DNA of 64,000 nt from Nelumbo lutea (Eukaryota > Streptophyta > Magnoliopsida > Proteales > Nelumbonaceae). The translations under genes were made by a program, and so were the position numbers. The stretch covers positions 59,515,655 through 59,579,654 of the forward strand of contig JAKGHH010000005.1 of the NCBI GenBank assembly GCA_022828595.1, in the 5' to 3' direction. This document shows, piece by piece, positions 32,483 to 44,689 of the stretch (its first letter is position 1; the number at the start of each line of letters is the position of its first letter). The notes beneath the pieces were generated by a model. The model saw only the letters and a program-made list of their open reading frames with translations. It made no database searches and was not told where the DNA came from.

Positions 32483-33323
32483 GTCTAGGGGTATACGTAT
32501 AAGGGACAAATTAAACCTGCACCCCAATAAATTAACTAGGCAGGAGCGAGAATGCATGAGTGACAAATTAAAGCTGAAAGTTAAAATCTTTATCGGTGCC
32601 ATTATTAAACTAGTAGAAATAGAAAACATATAACAAGTTAGCTGCTTTCCAGTGACTTAACTATATAGATACAGGAGGAAGCCAGTTAACTAGCTAGGAA
32701 GTCTATGACTGCAACAGTCTCCTGTATGCATGTTAGAATCTCCCCACTCCTGAAATCCATCTCTTGTTCCGCTGTGATCATTATCGTTCTGTGAACCTGG
32801 AACTGCATGCAAATCCACTATCGCCTTCATATTGTATTTCCTGCATGCAAATTAAAACACACTGATAGTTAGACAGTGTGAGAGAGAGATTATTAATCAA
32901 TATATATAGCTAGAAGTACTAGCTTGAAGATAAAAAGTATATATGCATGTATGGGTTTTGCAGATACTTACAGTGCCATGTAAAAGCATTGTCCAAAGCT
33001 TGTAAAGAACCCCCAACAAAAGGCTTAGGTGGTGTTGGATCACTTGCTATCCACCACCCAACTGGAATCCTCACAGCAGTTAGACCATTCTTTCACATGA
33101 ACATAAAATCCTCTTCCGTGATGTAGGTGCTCCAGTACTGATCCTAATATTGATCAATGCATATATAAAACCTTTAGTTATATGTGCAAATTCTCTTTTG
33201 ATGATGATGAAGCTAATTAAGATTAATAGTCATATATGTACAATTTTAATTACAGCGATCCAAGGGGTGATTTTCTAGTTTCTAACATGCATGTTCCCCC
33301 CAAGATCGATCTCATAGTAGGAG

Positions 33324-33838
33324 TAGGGATGGCAATTTCGTGGAAATTTTCAGGTATCTGACCCGTTTCGATTTTAATAGAATCCATTTATCAAAACTGT
33401 TTAAGGTTTGGGATTTTAGATTAAAATCTTATAAGGTTTGGGACGGATTTGGATTTTGACTTTAGGGTATCCAATACCCGATACTTGATACCCGGGATGC
33501 ATAAATATGAACCTATTATATTATATATCATGCACAAATTTATAAATTTTAAGTACTAAGATAATTATTCTATTATTAATATTTTATTTATATAATTTTT
33601 TTGAGATTAAAATCATCATTTGATGTAAATTTGGATTTGATAGATTGTTTATTTCATTTAGTTATAAAATGTTAATTTTAAATATTATTTATTTTAAATT
33701 TTAGTTAGAATTATTAATCATGCATATACATATATTGATTGTTTTAATGAACACAAAAATTAATAAAATCTACTTTATTTCATTAAATAGCATAAAAGAC
33801 GAAATGGTTTAATGGCTAAAAGTAGTGTTAAGAGATAA
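33324..33838. mobile_element. Truncated copy of the 28,596 element family
   Basis: Begins TAGGGATGGCAATTTCGTGG and follows the left two-thirds of 28596-29355 closely up to 'gtgttaagagat', then stops. It is inserted between two exons of the GH5 pseudogene. Confidence 0.6.
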
Positions 33839-34535
33839 AGTTGGATATAATTGGAGATAAAATTGGATATAGTACCCGCAAGAAGAACCCGTTTGGTGCT
33901 CTGCTACGAACTCTATTTGGATCGTCATCCTTCCTCACAATCTGGAAGGTTTCATAGGAACCAGCTGTGTCTGAAATTGCCACCTCGTTGTTTCCTTGTC
34001 CTTGGTTTATTCAATCCCACCAACTGCTTATTGAACAGTACTCTTAAATTAAAACTTAAAAGTCGACTCATTGATCCTCCATAGCTGCTGGCTTCTGCGT
34101 AGAAATGAAAGGATGACGATCGACATGGTGCATGAATATATATATTAGAAAGAAAGAAGCCTGGATTTAAAAAGAACAACCACAATAAGGTTAACCAGAT
34201 TTTGGCTTTCATCAACGTTTGATATTATATATATAATTAATTGGTAAGAACTTATCCTAAAAGTTTCCCAGCCAGAGGCATCCGGCCGATTTACAATCAG
34301 GGTTGTTCTATTGGATTTTAATCTCATAAGAGATTAAATCTAATGGGTTTTATTGGTCAATTATATGAGAAATTGCACCTGCGCACTTGATTGGAAAAAT
34401 TAGTTTTTCTCTTACAAAACCTAGTTTTGAATTTATCCCATATTGGATAATTATAAGTTTTGTTTTTAGTATTTCAATAGGAGTTGCACTCCTTAGAATT
34501 AGTAGAGGAAAGTATGGAGATTCGATATCGTGCAA

Positions 34536-34572
34536 CGCGTGCGCATGCGTGTGCGTGCGTGTGTGTGGCGCA
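34536..34572. repeat. Alternating purine-pyrimidine GC/GT tract
   Basis: GCGCATGCGTGTGCGTGCGT is followed by GTGTGT and GGCGC. It is an isolated GC-rich, Z-DNA-prone tract in AT-rich surroundings. Confidence 0.65.
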
Positions 34573-34775
34573 ACGAGGCGCTTTCACGCGCACCCGCGTG
34601 GCTCGCGATGGGTGGCTTTGGTTTTGATGCGTTGCTGACCGTTGATCACCGTTGATGAGATCAATGGTCATGATTCGATCGGGTGTGATCAAGAGGCACA
34701 ATTCAAAGTTAACAGTCACTAACTGTTAACTACTTTTTTAAACAGTCACAATGTTAATACACAATTTCGAAATTC

Positions 34776-34793
34776 ACTCTCTCTCTCTCTCTC
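34776..34793. repeat. Simple repeat (CT)n
   Basis: Nine or so CT units; an ordinary microsatellite. Confidence 0.8.
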
Positions 34794-35964
34794 AATCCAG
34801 TCTGCTACAGTCTCACAGAAGGTTTCTTTGGAGACTCTTCAACTTTGCTGGTTGCAGATTCTTGCCCAAGACTCTATTGTATCCTTAGAACGAATTTGCC
34901 TGTAACCCAACAGCAAACTCAGTAAAACTGAATGAGGGCAAATAACGTTCTAAAGATAGTGTCTTCAGACGCGCCTCAAAGTTTCTCCTCCAAAATTACA
35001 GTAATCCCATCTTCTCCAACATGTTCCACCACCATTCTTGGCAGAAATATACTTGTGTAACTTGGCAGACATAAAGCAAAGATGGCAATTGCAGAGAAAT
35101 CTGGGTTATTAGTCCTGGAAAAATATTGGTAAGTTTTATATACATGCATATACATACGGACGAACAACAGCACAAGTACGATTAACGGATCCAACCTATG
35201 TGGTCTCACGACCCCTAAGAACAATAGATTATGAACAGATTATCCCTCTTGAAACCCAAGGATCGATTTCAACCCCAAACATATTATTGCCCTCTAACAC
35301 ATCAATGAAGTCAAAGAAAGAAAGAAAAATTCATACCAAGAGATCTTTGTTGGGAATTCCATCAAACAGAGATGGTTTGATCCACCCTTTCTGCAACAAG
35401 CCAACCTCCGAGGTTTACAGCTTTGAACGGAAAATTATCACTCAGGCTTTGAGCAAATGACAGGGAGAGAGCACATGACGATAAGTAGAAGGCAAGTAGA
35501 GTTTTGATGCAAAGGTGGCAATATAATCCATTCTCAGTTAGAGGCCTATTGGAGGAGTGTGGATATACCGACCCATAAATATATATAGAAAGAGTAAATG
35601 AGTCGATCGAGTTAGCTAGCTCATAGCTGGTTAATGAATTCGTTCATTAATTGGGTTCAGTCGTACTTGTAAGATTCAACCTAAAGTGCGTATGGGAAAA
35701 CCCAAATTCATGAAACCAAGACACTCCTACAAAAATGAAGGACTTTTCCTCTACCATATAAAGGTGGGGTGACAAATATATAAACGTGGGTGTGACATGA
35801 CTTTACATGCCTTCTTGTAAATTGATAATCAATGCAAATCCTTTCACATCTCCTTCATTTGTTTAATTTATGGTTTAGAATCTTGAACATGGGCCTCCAG
35901 ATGGTGGATTAATTACTCTTACAAAATGGTGGCGTGAGGGGTGTAGGTGATTAACAATTAATTT

Positions 35965-36133
35965 TTAGGGCCCGCTTGGTTTATGGTAATCAGAATCAAA
36001 ATCCTTCAGAATTGGAATTAGAATGATCTATTTCTATAAGGAATGGTAATGTGATTTTTATTCCGTCCAATCAGACAGTTGGAATCGAAATAATCCATCT
36101 CTATTCCCGTAAACCAAATGAAACCTTAATTTT
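35965..36133. mobile_element. Small MITE-like sequence
   Basis: Left GGGCCCGCTTGGTTTATGG and right (opposite strand) AAGGTTTCATTTGGTTTACGG form imperfect inverted ends of the 'gtttggtt' type. About 165 bp, non-coding. No certain target duplication. Confidence 0.4.
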
Positions 36134-36149
36134 ATATCTAACCAATGTT

Positions 36150-36895
36150 TTAAAAAGGGAGATATTGTATAAAACTCACCATGTGTTTTTAGTATTTCTC
36201 TTAAACTCACCACAACTTTTCAAGATGTCTAAAACTCATCATGTCATGTCACTAACTTGACGTTAAACAAACTAACAAGTGTTAATATATTACCATTTTA
36301 ACCTTCATAGAAAAATATAAAATATATACAAAATAAATCAACAGGTGTTAATATATTACAATTTTAATATTTACACATGACAAAAAGGAAAACGTTCAAA
36401 AAATATTTTCTAATATAAAATACATAAAAACATAGAAATTAAAAAATATTAAAAACTATAGAAATTGCAAACAAAATAAATAAATCTTTTTCAAATTATA
36501 GAAACTATAGAAATTGAAAAATAAAATCAGAAAATAAAAAATGTAGAAAAAACACCAAACATTATAGAAAAACACAGAAATTACAAATAAATAACAAAAA
36601 AAATATAGAAAATTTATAGATTGTAGAAAATAAAAAATGTAAAAAAAAAATTATAGCAAAACACTAAAAATGCAAAAGAAAAAAAGGAAAACTGAAAACT
36701 GAAAACTGAAAAAGAATATTTTTCCTCTAAGTCACCATTCAAAGATAATTTGATGATGAAATTGTTATTTATACTAACATGAACACTTCTATCGCTATTA
36801 AGAAGCATTAATAGCGATTTTAGAAAATAAAAACTTATGATGAATATTAGACATTTTAAAAAGTTGTTGTGAATATTGGACAACACACTCACGTG
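36150..36895. mobile_element. Element with long inverted ends and A-rich core
   Basis: The left arm (36,193-36,240) has CACAACTTTTCAAGATGTCT and the right arm (36,825-36,880), on the other strand, has CAACAACTTTTTAAAATGTC. They are inverted copies of about 50 bp. The core, 36,300-36,710, is very A-rich on this strand, with 'atagaaattgaaaa' words. No coding capacity. Confidence 0.5.
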
Positions 36896-39571
36896 GGAAA
36901 TAGTAGTTGTTTTTTTCTACTAACGGGAAATAGTACTTACTTTCTTGATTTTGGCCATACTTTATTTCCCTGATAAAATGATCAGACTCTCCAACATCGC
37001 ATCATTTCATCTTTTTCTGATACAAAAAATTGGCGAAGGCTACTGGTGGTTGGTGCTACCGCTTATTCCCCACATCAGCTCAATATCTCTCCTCCCAGAC
37101 CACAGATAGACAATAGTAATAACTCTCGATTAACGCGTCCAATAAAGGCTTTACAACCAGCACAAAACAACAGCCCAGCAGCACCATCGTCTATTCAAAG
37201 TCCAAATTTGGTAAACTAAAATCATTATATTATTTTTCCTTTTGGTGTTTTAGGAGGACAGCATCATGACAGATCAACAAAATTGATCATAGTAACGATC
37301 GAACTTAATCCTAATAGAAAGAGGAAAAGAAAAACAAAATTGATTGTGGCGTTTAAGCTATATACGGCCAAGACAAGCTATATACAGTTGGGACTATTTG
37401 TGGCTCTGATCGGTCCATTGGAAGCGTTGTGTACGTGTCAAAGGGAGAAAACTATGATGTGAGGCGACTGTGGCGCCGATAATGTGAGTCACATGTTGTG
37501 TTGATAATGTAAGGCAACCATTAGGGCGAAGCACACCCGTGTACTGTGGGCAATGGAATAGCTCAATTAGCTTAGACACGAGGTTGGCATGGAGAAGGCT
37601 CATGATTGGGCCAAACCCACATACCAAACCTCCCTTAAATGTGCATGGTGTAATGCCGGTCTATGCATTGTCCTCATGAGCGAGTGTGTGCCTATAAAGA
37701 ACCTTGGTAGTCATGCTAGCCAGTAACCAAGGCCGCCTCGCAAGAGAATGTTGGTTTAGAAGTGCCAAGGTTAATCATTAAAGGAGTTTGACTATCCCTC
37801 TTCAAAGAGTACACTAAGCTTTTGGAGATCCACCAATAAATTATTTCTCCCAAAAATCATACATGCAAAACTTACGATAATGCCACTTAACGCAACCCCG
37901 TCAAGCATAGACAAGGCTAAGCCTGTGTCAGACCATGACAAAATGGTTGTTGTCATTCAGTTCACAAGGGACGATCCTTGTCCCCCAAAGCTCGTGGACA
38001 AGGACCGTTTAAAGGGGAATTATCCACAAGTAGACAAAAACAGGTAAGTAATATTGTGTATCTCTTAATTCTATTCCTAATTTGAATCGAATAAGGTAAT
38101 ATTTGAATTTAAATTCGATGAAAAAATTCGATATTGAAAATTAATATTTGAATTCGAATTCAGTTAAATATTCGTATATTCAATTCAATTCAAATTTGAC
38201 CAATTAATTATTTTAGGTAATTAATAAATATATAAAATAAATATTTTATTTTATATAAAGTATATAAGTATATAAATTATTTTACATAAAACATTTAAAT
38301 ATTTTATATATTATATATAATAATTGAATAATCGGTCGAATTTGGATATTTATCAAATCGAATCAAGTCATATCCAAATTTGAATTCGATTTGTTAATCG
38401 ATATGAATAGGATATTCAAATTCGACTGATTATAATATTCAAATTATTTGAATTCAATTCGATTATGTCAATCTCAAATTCGGAATCGGATTTTCGAATA
38501 TGATTGACACCCCTAACTCTTTTTTCCCATTAGAGAAAGATATAAGGGATGTTTTCCTCTACCATTCTATAATAACTAGTGAGCTCTAATCCTCCACCAT
38601 TCACTATTTGCTGACTTTCTCTCTAAAACAGGTATGTATTACTTGCAACTTGTTATTTTTTGAATAGGTATGTATATATTGATGAATTTAAAAAATATAT
38701 CAAATAAATTTATTTTTTTATATTATTGTTTAAATTATTTTTATTATCATTTTTGTTAAACTAAATTTTTATTGATCAATGTGAAATTATCAATGCTTTT
38801 TCCAATTTATTTTGGGTATAAAGTGTAAGAATTATTCATTTATGATAAACTAAGTGGTTGGTAATGATGTATTGCTACAGAGTCATTTTCTAAGAAAACG
38901 ATGTTGTATATGTTGCACCATTTTCTAAGAAAACGGCTTCTTTTTTTTTTTGTTTGGCATTGATGTTGCCACATAGGATGTTTCTAGGGAGGCACAAATT
39001 TTATTTGGTATCAATGCTTTATAATTGTTTTCAATATTAGCCTATATATCTAATCGTTTACGTGATGCCACATCATGGCAGTGTTGGCAACAACAGTTAT
39101 GAAAGTGAGAAAATGCCAAATTCAATATTTTCTCAAACTACACTTTCCCGAATTACAAGGCGTAGCTGTTTTATAGAACAATGGTTCTAAATAATGTGTT
39201 TCTTGGTGCACCATTTTTTCGAGTGTGGCGCAGACATGGAGCCATTTTCTGAAGCAACTACATGGATGCGAAACACCGCCTATATAGATCATCCTACAAA
39301 CTACATTGTAAAATACATTGAATTAAAAGATGTGGTGTGGACAAAATGCCCCTCTAAGTGTGAACTATTTTAGCCTACACAGTTGATTCAAATTTCAAAA
39401 CAATTATAAAATATTATGTGATGTGAATTGATCCCTAATAATCTAGACTCACCAAATTTTCATTCACGTTATAAAATACCCCTTTTAACTTTCTTTATCT
39501 TAAAAACTAAACTTTGCAACTTGTTAAAATGAATATTTATTGAAAATATTGAACTTTGCAAGGACCTGTCA
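36896..39571. other. Intergenic stretch, no gene recognised
   Basis: Includes an AT-rich block at about 38,090-38,515 full of TTCGAATT/AATTCGAA words that ends ATTGACACCCCTA, a likely hAT-type right end without a clear left end. No coding region supported. Confidence 0.45.
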
Positions 39572-39583
39572 TGAATGTAGGTA

Positions 39584-39698
39584 GCTAGGGGCGAAGGCAG
39601 AGGGGAGCCATGGCCCCCTATGTCTTAAAAATTCCCATGATAATTATTTAAATCCCTCATATATTTTTTCCCTTCTGCCTTTGGCCCCCTCATAAACC
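39584..39698. mobile_element. 115-bp insertion flanked by a 12-bp perfect direct repeat
   Basis: The insertion starts CTAGGGGCGAAGGCAGAGG, ends TTCTGCCTTTGGCCCCC plus a few bases, and its ends are partly inverted. tgaatgtaggta occurs at 39572-39583 and again at 39699-39710. The duplication length suits a MULE-type MITE or a retroposed sequence better than hAT. Confidence 0.6.
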
Positions 39699-39710
39699 TG
39701 AATGTAGGTA

Positions 39711-41657
39711 CAAGAAGGCACCATACCACATTAAATCTGAGGTGTTTTTCTCATCTTTCATGTTTATCGGGTTTTGTATAACAACTACCGCAGAAAATAT
39801 CTGAACAAATGATAAAATCGCTCCTTATAAAGAATTATTAAATCCCATATATAATAGAAGGACGATAGAGAAGGAAGCTAAATATTGGATACATGAATGA
39901 GAGCTTGGTGGCATCCATCAAACGGCAAAACTCTCATAACTGCAGCTGCAGGTTATTCGTGGTACCTCACGTACACCCCTGAGTTTTCCTATCATATGTG
40001 TTTTATAATAATACCAAAAAATACCAACAATATAATTCATGAACTGAGCATTTCAAGTCACATTGACCACGAACCTGGAAATTAAGGTCTGTAGTACTCT
40101 ATTTTGTTTGTGTTGACCTTTTTTCCTGGTCTATGTACTCAACATTTTTCCGCGGGTAAGGCTTTTCAAAAAAAAAAAAAAGAATTAATGAATAATCTAA
40201 TTCCAATGAAAAGACAAAACTGACAGTATGTAATTTGTTTTGGTAATATGACAGTATGTAATTTTGGGGTTCACAATGCTTTGCTTAATAATATCTATGA
40301 ATTTTCACATGCATCGATCCAGTACTCCAACATTTTCTTTTTTGATTCAGTCTTTCTTATGACCTCTAAATGCAAGACACATGGTGGGCCTCATAATCTC
40401 ATTATTTTCTGATAAATTCATACATTTATTCATAGTTATCCAGTATGAGAGATGTAGCTAAGAAGTGGAGTTTTGAAACTAAAGAGAAAAGAGATATAGA
40501 AAAAAAAATAGCATCTAATATCTTTAAATTAAACACTTACTTTGAGCAATGGAGAAGAGAGATATATCTTCTTTAGAATTACATATTTTATTATTCTGAA
40601 CCATTTATTTTGTAAGGAGCAATATAAAGAAGAATGGTGAAAGAAAATAGGAAACGAGTGAAAGTTGATTTGGCCTCTTGGATGGGACAACCGATATGCC
40701 TGATAATAGAGGAAGGTTGCTTGGCTTAATAAGTAGAATAAGACAATGCAAGTTAGTATTATTATTATTATTATTATTTTTCATTTGTGTGGCCTAGCTA
40801 TTTCCATGAAGGGCAAAAATATTGACAAGAATCAATAATTTTACACTTGGAAGAACAAGGATATTTTCATTTGTGTGGCAACTTTTTTTGTAACATAAAA
40901 GAAGCTACAACTTTTTACGGATGCACAGGACATGGTTTCAAAGATAAAAGCCAATCAACTTCTAAATAAATGAATGGATCTAGCAGGCGCCTAATAAACA
41001 TAAGGTACAACCATTTTTTTGGCATACTATTTTTTTTTTGGATTTTTTCAAATGTATGTACATAAGCAGGAAAAAGCAATGTTTTGGCACATAATATTGC
41101 TTAGTAAACTTCTAGGGACATATGGAAAATAAAACTTTCATGTATAAAGTATAAACCTCCAAAATGGATGAAAAAGTCAATTGTTTATGGGTCGGGTCTG
41201 ATTTGGGACAAGGTGGACCAGTTTTGAACTGATTAATAATCTGTTCTATAAGATAAGACCCAAAAGTATTGATGAACCAATTATTAATTGGGATAATTGG
41301 ATGTAATCCTATTATACTTGACATGTATAATTACATATGATAATAACAATTAATGCAGACTTTCATTTTTTTTTATAATATAATAATCTTAATAAAAAAA
41401 TGCAAAGTAAAATAGTAAATTGTTTGTATGTTGATAAAACAAGTGATTTTAACCAAAATTATTTGGGAGAATGACTGTTTAGCACACCTCATAATTCTTA
41501 GCCCTATATAATACTATATAGGTGGGATGAATCTTTACATCGTTGTCAAATCCACGAGTAAGATGCGGTTTATAGGGAGCTATGGGAGCTGTAATTTCAG
41601 ATTTCTGTGGTGGAGTGCATCGTATTTCACTGGAATTATATATATACTGTTTAAGTG
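39711..41657. other. Intergenic stretch, no gene recognised
   Basis: AT-rich sequence with a TTA microsatellite near 40,756-40,778. No convincing coding frame and no transposon ends recognised. Confidence 0.45.
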
Positions 41658-41914
41658 TGTTAGTATAATTAGTATTTTACCATTATTAGCTCATTGATTC
41701 TAAAGATGAGATTTTTCTAATTAGTTGTACATATATCTCCTAATTGTACTTTTTTCTTTTTTTATAGTTTCCTATATAGGTTGGTTTCTAATTTAGGTCG
41801 CCAACCATATTTTCTTTAGTGTATTCCTAGCTCTATTATAAATAGGTTGTAACCCATTGAATTCAAGATAGAGAAATATTATTTTCTCCATTCATCTTCT
41901 TTATTTTCGTATCA
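41658..41914 (+). repeat. 5' LTR of the copia element
   Basis: 257 bp, starts TGTTAGTATAATTAG and ends GTATCA. TATA-like CTATTATAAATAGG lies near 41,834. Confidence 0.9.
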
Positions 41915-41929
41915 TGGTATCAAAGCTCT
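41915..41929 (+). promoter_or_regulatory. Primer binding site of the copia element
   Basis: TGGTATCAAAGCTC differs by one base from the usual TGGTATCAGAGC that pairs with initiator tRNA-Met. It starts directly after the LTR. Confidence 0.85.
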
Positions 41930-42099
41930 CTACAAAAGCTTTGTGATTTTTTTTTCTACGTTTAATCACCACTTAGACCCGTTTGATCCTCTTGAGTTCA
42001 ATACTTGTGTTCAAATTTCTTTTAAATTTTTGCTTTTTTTAACTCAGTATTAAGATATTCCCTTGATTTGTGTTGCTGCGAAGTTATGTGTTTCTCCTC

Positions 42100-42912
42100 A
42101 TGGATTCATCTGAAGCTGCTCAACATGTCTCTCATCCCATCATTGTTACCTTCGATGGCTCAAATCATGATTTATGGTCCCAAGAGATGTGCAGTTTTCT
42201 CAAGAGACACCTTCTATAGCAATATGTGACTAGTGAGATTCCTAAACCTACTAAAATTGTTGATGAAACAGAAGATAAATTTGTTGAACGAGTAGAAAAA
42301 TGGGACGGGAAAAATCACCAAATATTGACTTGGTTTCGTAATACTTGTATTGCAAGCATCAAGTTGGTATTTCGCAGATATGACTCTCCTAAAGAGGTAT
42401 GGGATTTCTTACAAGCTTGCTATTCTATTTTTGATGATGTGCATCAGTTTCAGCTCTATAGGCGTCTTCACCGTATGAAGCAGCAACCTGAACAGACCAT
42501 TCACAGTTATGTCTATGAATTATAAGTTCTTTGGGATCAGTTAGCATAGTGTGAACCTGAATGGGATAGTATCTCTACAACTACTACTTATTCCAAGCTT
42601 CGCGATCGTCAACATGTTTGGCATCTTCTGATGACTCTCAGGGATGAGTATGAACCTATTAGTGGTACTCTACTTCATCGTAGCCCATTGCCTTTTCTTG
42701 AAGTTGTGATCAAATATTTGTTTTCTGAAGAAACTCATCTAAAAACACTTCGAGATGAGCGATCCTTATTATCTACTGATGTTATTCTTGCTACTCCAGT
42801 CACCCCGGTTACGTCTAGTACTTCTTCAAATTCCTTTAAATCTTCAAAAAGAAGTTTTTGCAATTACTGCAAGAAGATTGTTCGTACTATTTCTGAGTGT
42901 CGCCGCTTGTAA
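42100..42912 (+). pseudogene. gag: Copia gag remnant
   Basis: From ATG 42100 (MDSSEAAQHVSHPIIVTFDG) through WDFLQACYSIFDDVHQFQLY to a zinc-knuckle remnant FCNYCKKIVRTISECRRL. This is the usual UBN2-type copia gag. Stops sit after KRHLL, YVYEL and QL-A, each one transition from Trp or Gln. The knuckle has Arg where the zinc-binding His is expected (CAT-to-CGT type change). Confidence 0.85.
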
Positions 42913-43104
42913 GCCAAAAAGGCGTCTGGACAGAACTCCTCATCCATGGGTTCTCAGGCTTTGAATTCTACTGTAGCTGCTGCCACAAAGGGTTCTTCTG
43001 ATAACACCTCTCCAAAATTTTCTCTTAGAGAACTCCAAGCTCTTCTTCACCAGCTCCAACCTGATTCTGGTATTCCTTCTAATCTAGTATTGTCTATCAC
43101 TCCA

Positions 43105-43353
43105 GGTACTTCCTCATCATGGTATTTTGATTCTGCTTGTTGCAATCATATGACCTCCAATTCATCTCTGTTTATTTCCAAGGCACATCCTTCTATTGCA
43201 CCAATCGTTCATACTGCCGATAGTTCAACCTTAACTGTCAATAGTGTAAGAACTATTTCAACACCTTATTTGTCACTACCTAATACTTTTTTGGTACCTA
43301 AATTATCTCTAAATCTTATATCTATTGGACAATTATGTGAACTTGGTTTTTAA
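43105..43353 (+). pseudogene. Copia protease remnant
   Basis: Contains SSWYFDSACCNHMTSN, then IGQLCELGF. The active-site triad reads DSA instead of DSG, which should inactivate the enzyme. It lies in the same frame as gag. Confidence 0.8.
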
Positions 43354-43434
43354 TTACATTTTTCAAGTCGTGGTTGTACTGTGCAGGATCCATAGACAGG
43401 GAAGATCATTGGGACAGGCCATAAGGTTGGGAGA

Positions 43435-44290
43435 TTGTTTGAGCTATCATCTCTTCAATTACCATCTCTTGCTGCTGGTGTCACCTCTAGTGTATGGCAT
43501 TCTTGCCTTGGTCACATTTCTACCTCTAGATTAGGATCTTTAATTTTTAATGGATGCTTGGGTACTGTTAAAACAACACTCTTTGATTGTGTTTCATGTC
43601 ATCTTTCAAAACATCATGATTTGTCTTTTAATATAAATGATTCTATTTCCTTAGCACCTTTTGATCTTTTTCATTCTGATATTTGGGGCCCTTCACCTCA
43701 TAATACCATGGATGGTTCACGTTATTTTGTGATCTTCATTGATGATTTCTCTCGATATACATGGATTTATCTTATGCGTAATAAATTTGAATTACCTGCA
43801 ATTTATATTCAATTTGCCACAATGATCAAAACTCAGTTTTCCTCTACCATCAAAATTTTCGCACTGATAATGCCATGGAATATAGAGATTCTATCCTTAC
43901 TCAATTTCTTTCACAAAATGGAACTATTATTTATAGATCTTGTCCCGATACCTCTCAACAAAATGGGTGTGCAGAACGAAAATATAGGCATATTCTTGAT
44001 ATTGTTCGAGCTCTTTTAATATCTTCCTCTTGTCCTGAATGTTTTTGGGGGGAAGCAGCCCTCATTGCTGTTTATACCATCAATCGCATTCCTTCTCCTG
44101 TTATTGGTAACATTTCTCCTTATAAACGGTTGTATGACCATTGTCCTGATTACCAGTCTTTTCTTGTATTTGGTTGTGCCTGTTTTGTTCTATTACAACC
44201 TCATGAACATACCAAATTGAAACCAAAAGCACGTTTATGTTTTCTCAGGTATAATATTAAACATAAAGATATCGGTGTTGGGATCCTCTT
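43435..44290 (+). pseudogene. Copia integrase
   Basis: HSCLGHISTSRLGSL and CVSCHLSKHH give the HHCC zinc motif. FHSDIWGPSPHN carries the first Asp, a TDNA segment near 43,865 the second, and QQNGCAERKYRHILDI the Glu. A frameshift lies between the first and second parts near 43,850. It ends with VFGCACFVLLQPHEHTKL, as usual in copia. Confidence 0.88.
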
Positions 44291-44689
44291 TCCCAACGAC
44301 TTCACATATCTCATCATGTTATCTTTTGGGAACACAAAATGTTCTCAAGTCTCTCCCCATTTCGAGTTACCACGACATCTTCACATTTTTTTTTTACTGA
44401 TCCTATTATTTCACTTTTTTCTGATGATTTACCTACAGGTCCTACTAATCCTTCATCTGATAGCTCTCATAGTACTGCACAACTTGCAACCTCTCCCGAT
44501 GCATCTACCTTGGCTATGGATCCTCCAGTTCTGCCTTCTTCTGAGCCCTTGATTCCTCCTGATGAATTAGATCCTGATCATTCTGATACTTCACTACGTT
44601 GTTCTGGTAGGGTCACTAAACCTTCCATTCTTCTTCGTGATTTTCACTGTTATTCTACTATTGTATCTTTATATGAGCCTTGTACTGAC

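Larger units (their letters stand above)
32690..35545 (-). pseudogene. GH5 exo-beta-1,3-glucanase-like gene, broken and 3' truncated
   Basis: Plant GH5 glucan beta-glucosidases have a signal peptide, a fascin-like domain and a TIM-barrel. Pieces appear here in order on the minus strand: FAQSLSDNFPFKAVNLGGWL near 35,460-35,400, then IKPSLFDGIPNKDLL ending at a GTATGA donor (35337); KLHKYISAKNGGG near 35,050-35,010; TLIVNRPDASGWETFR near 34,310-34,255; NNEVAISDTAGSYETFQIV near 33,980-33,925; ITEEDF then KNGLTAVRIPVGWW near 33,130-33,060; KYNMKAIVDLHAVPGSQN near 32,845-32,790 and HSGTRDGFQEWGDSN. Damage: an extra T in the run near 35,388 shifts GWLVAEGW; a TGA sits in FMFM-stop-KNGL near 33,091; and a repeat interrupts the intron. 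The catalytic glutamate region is missing downstream. Confidence 0.75.
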
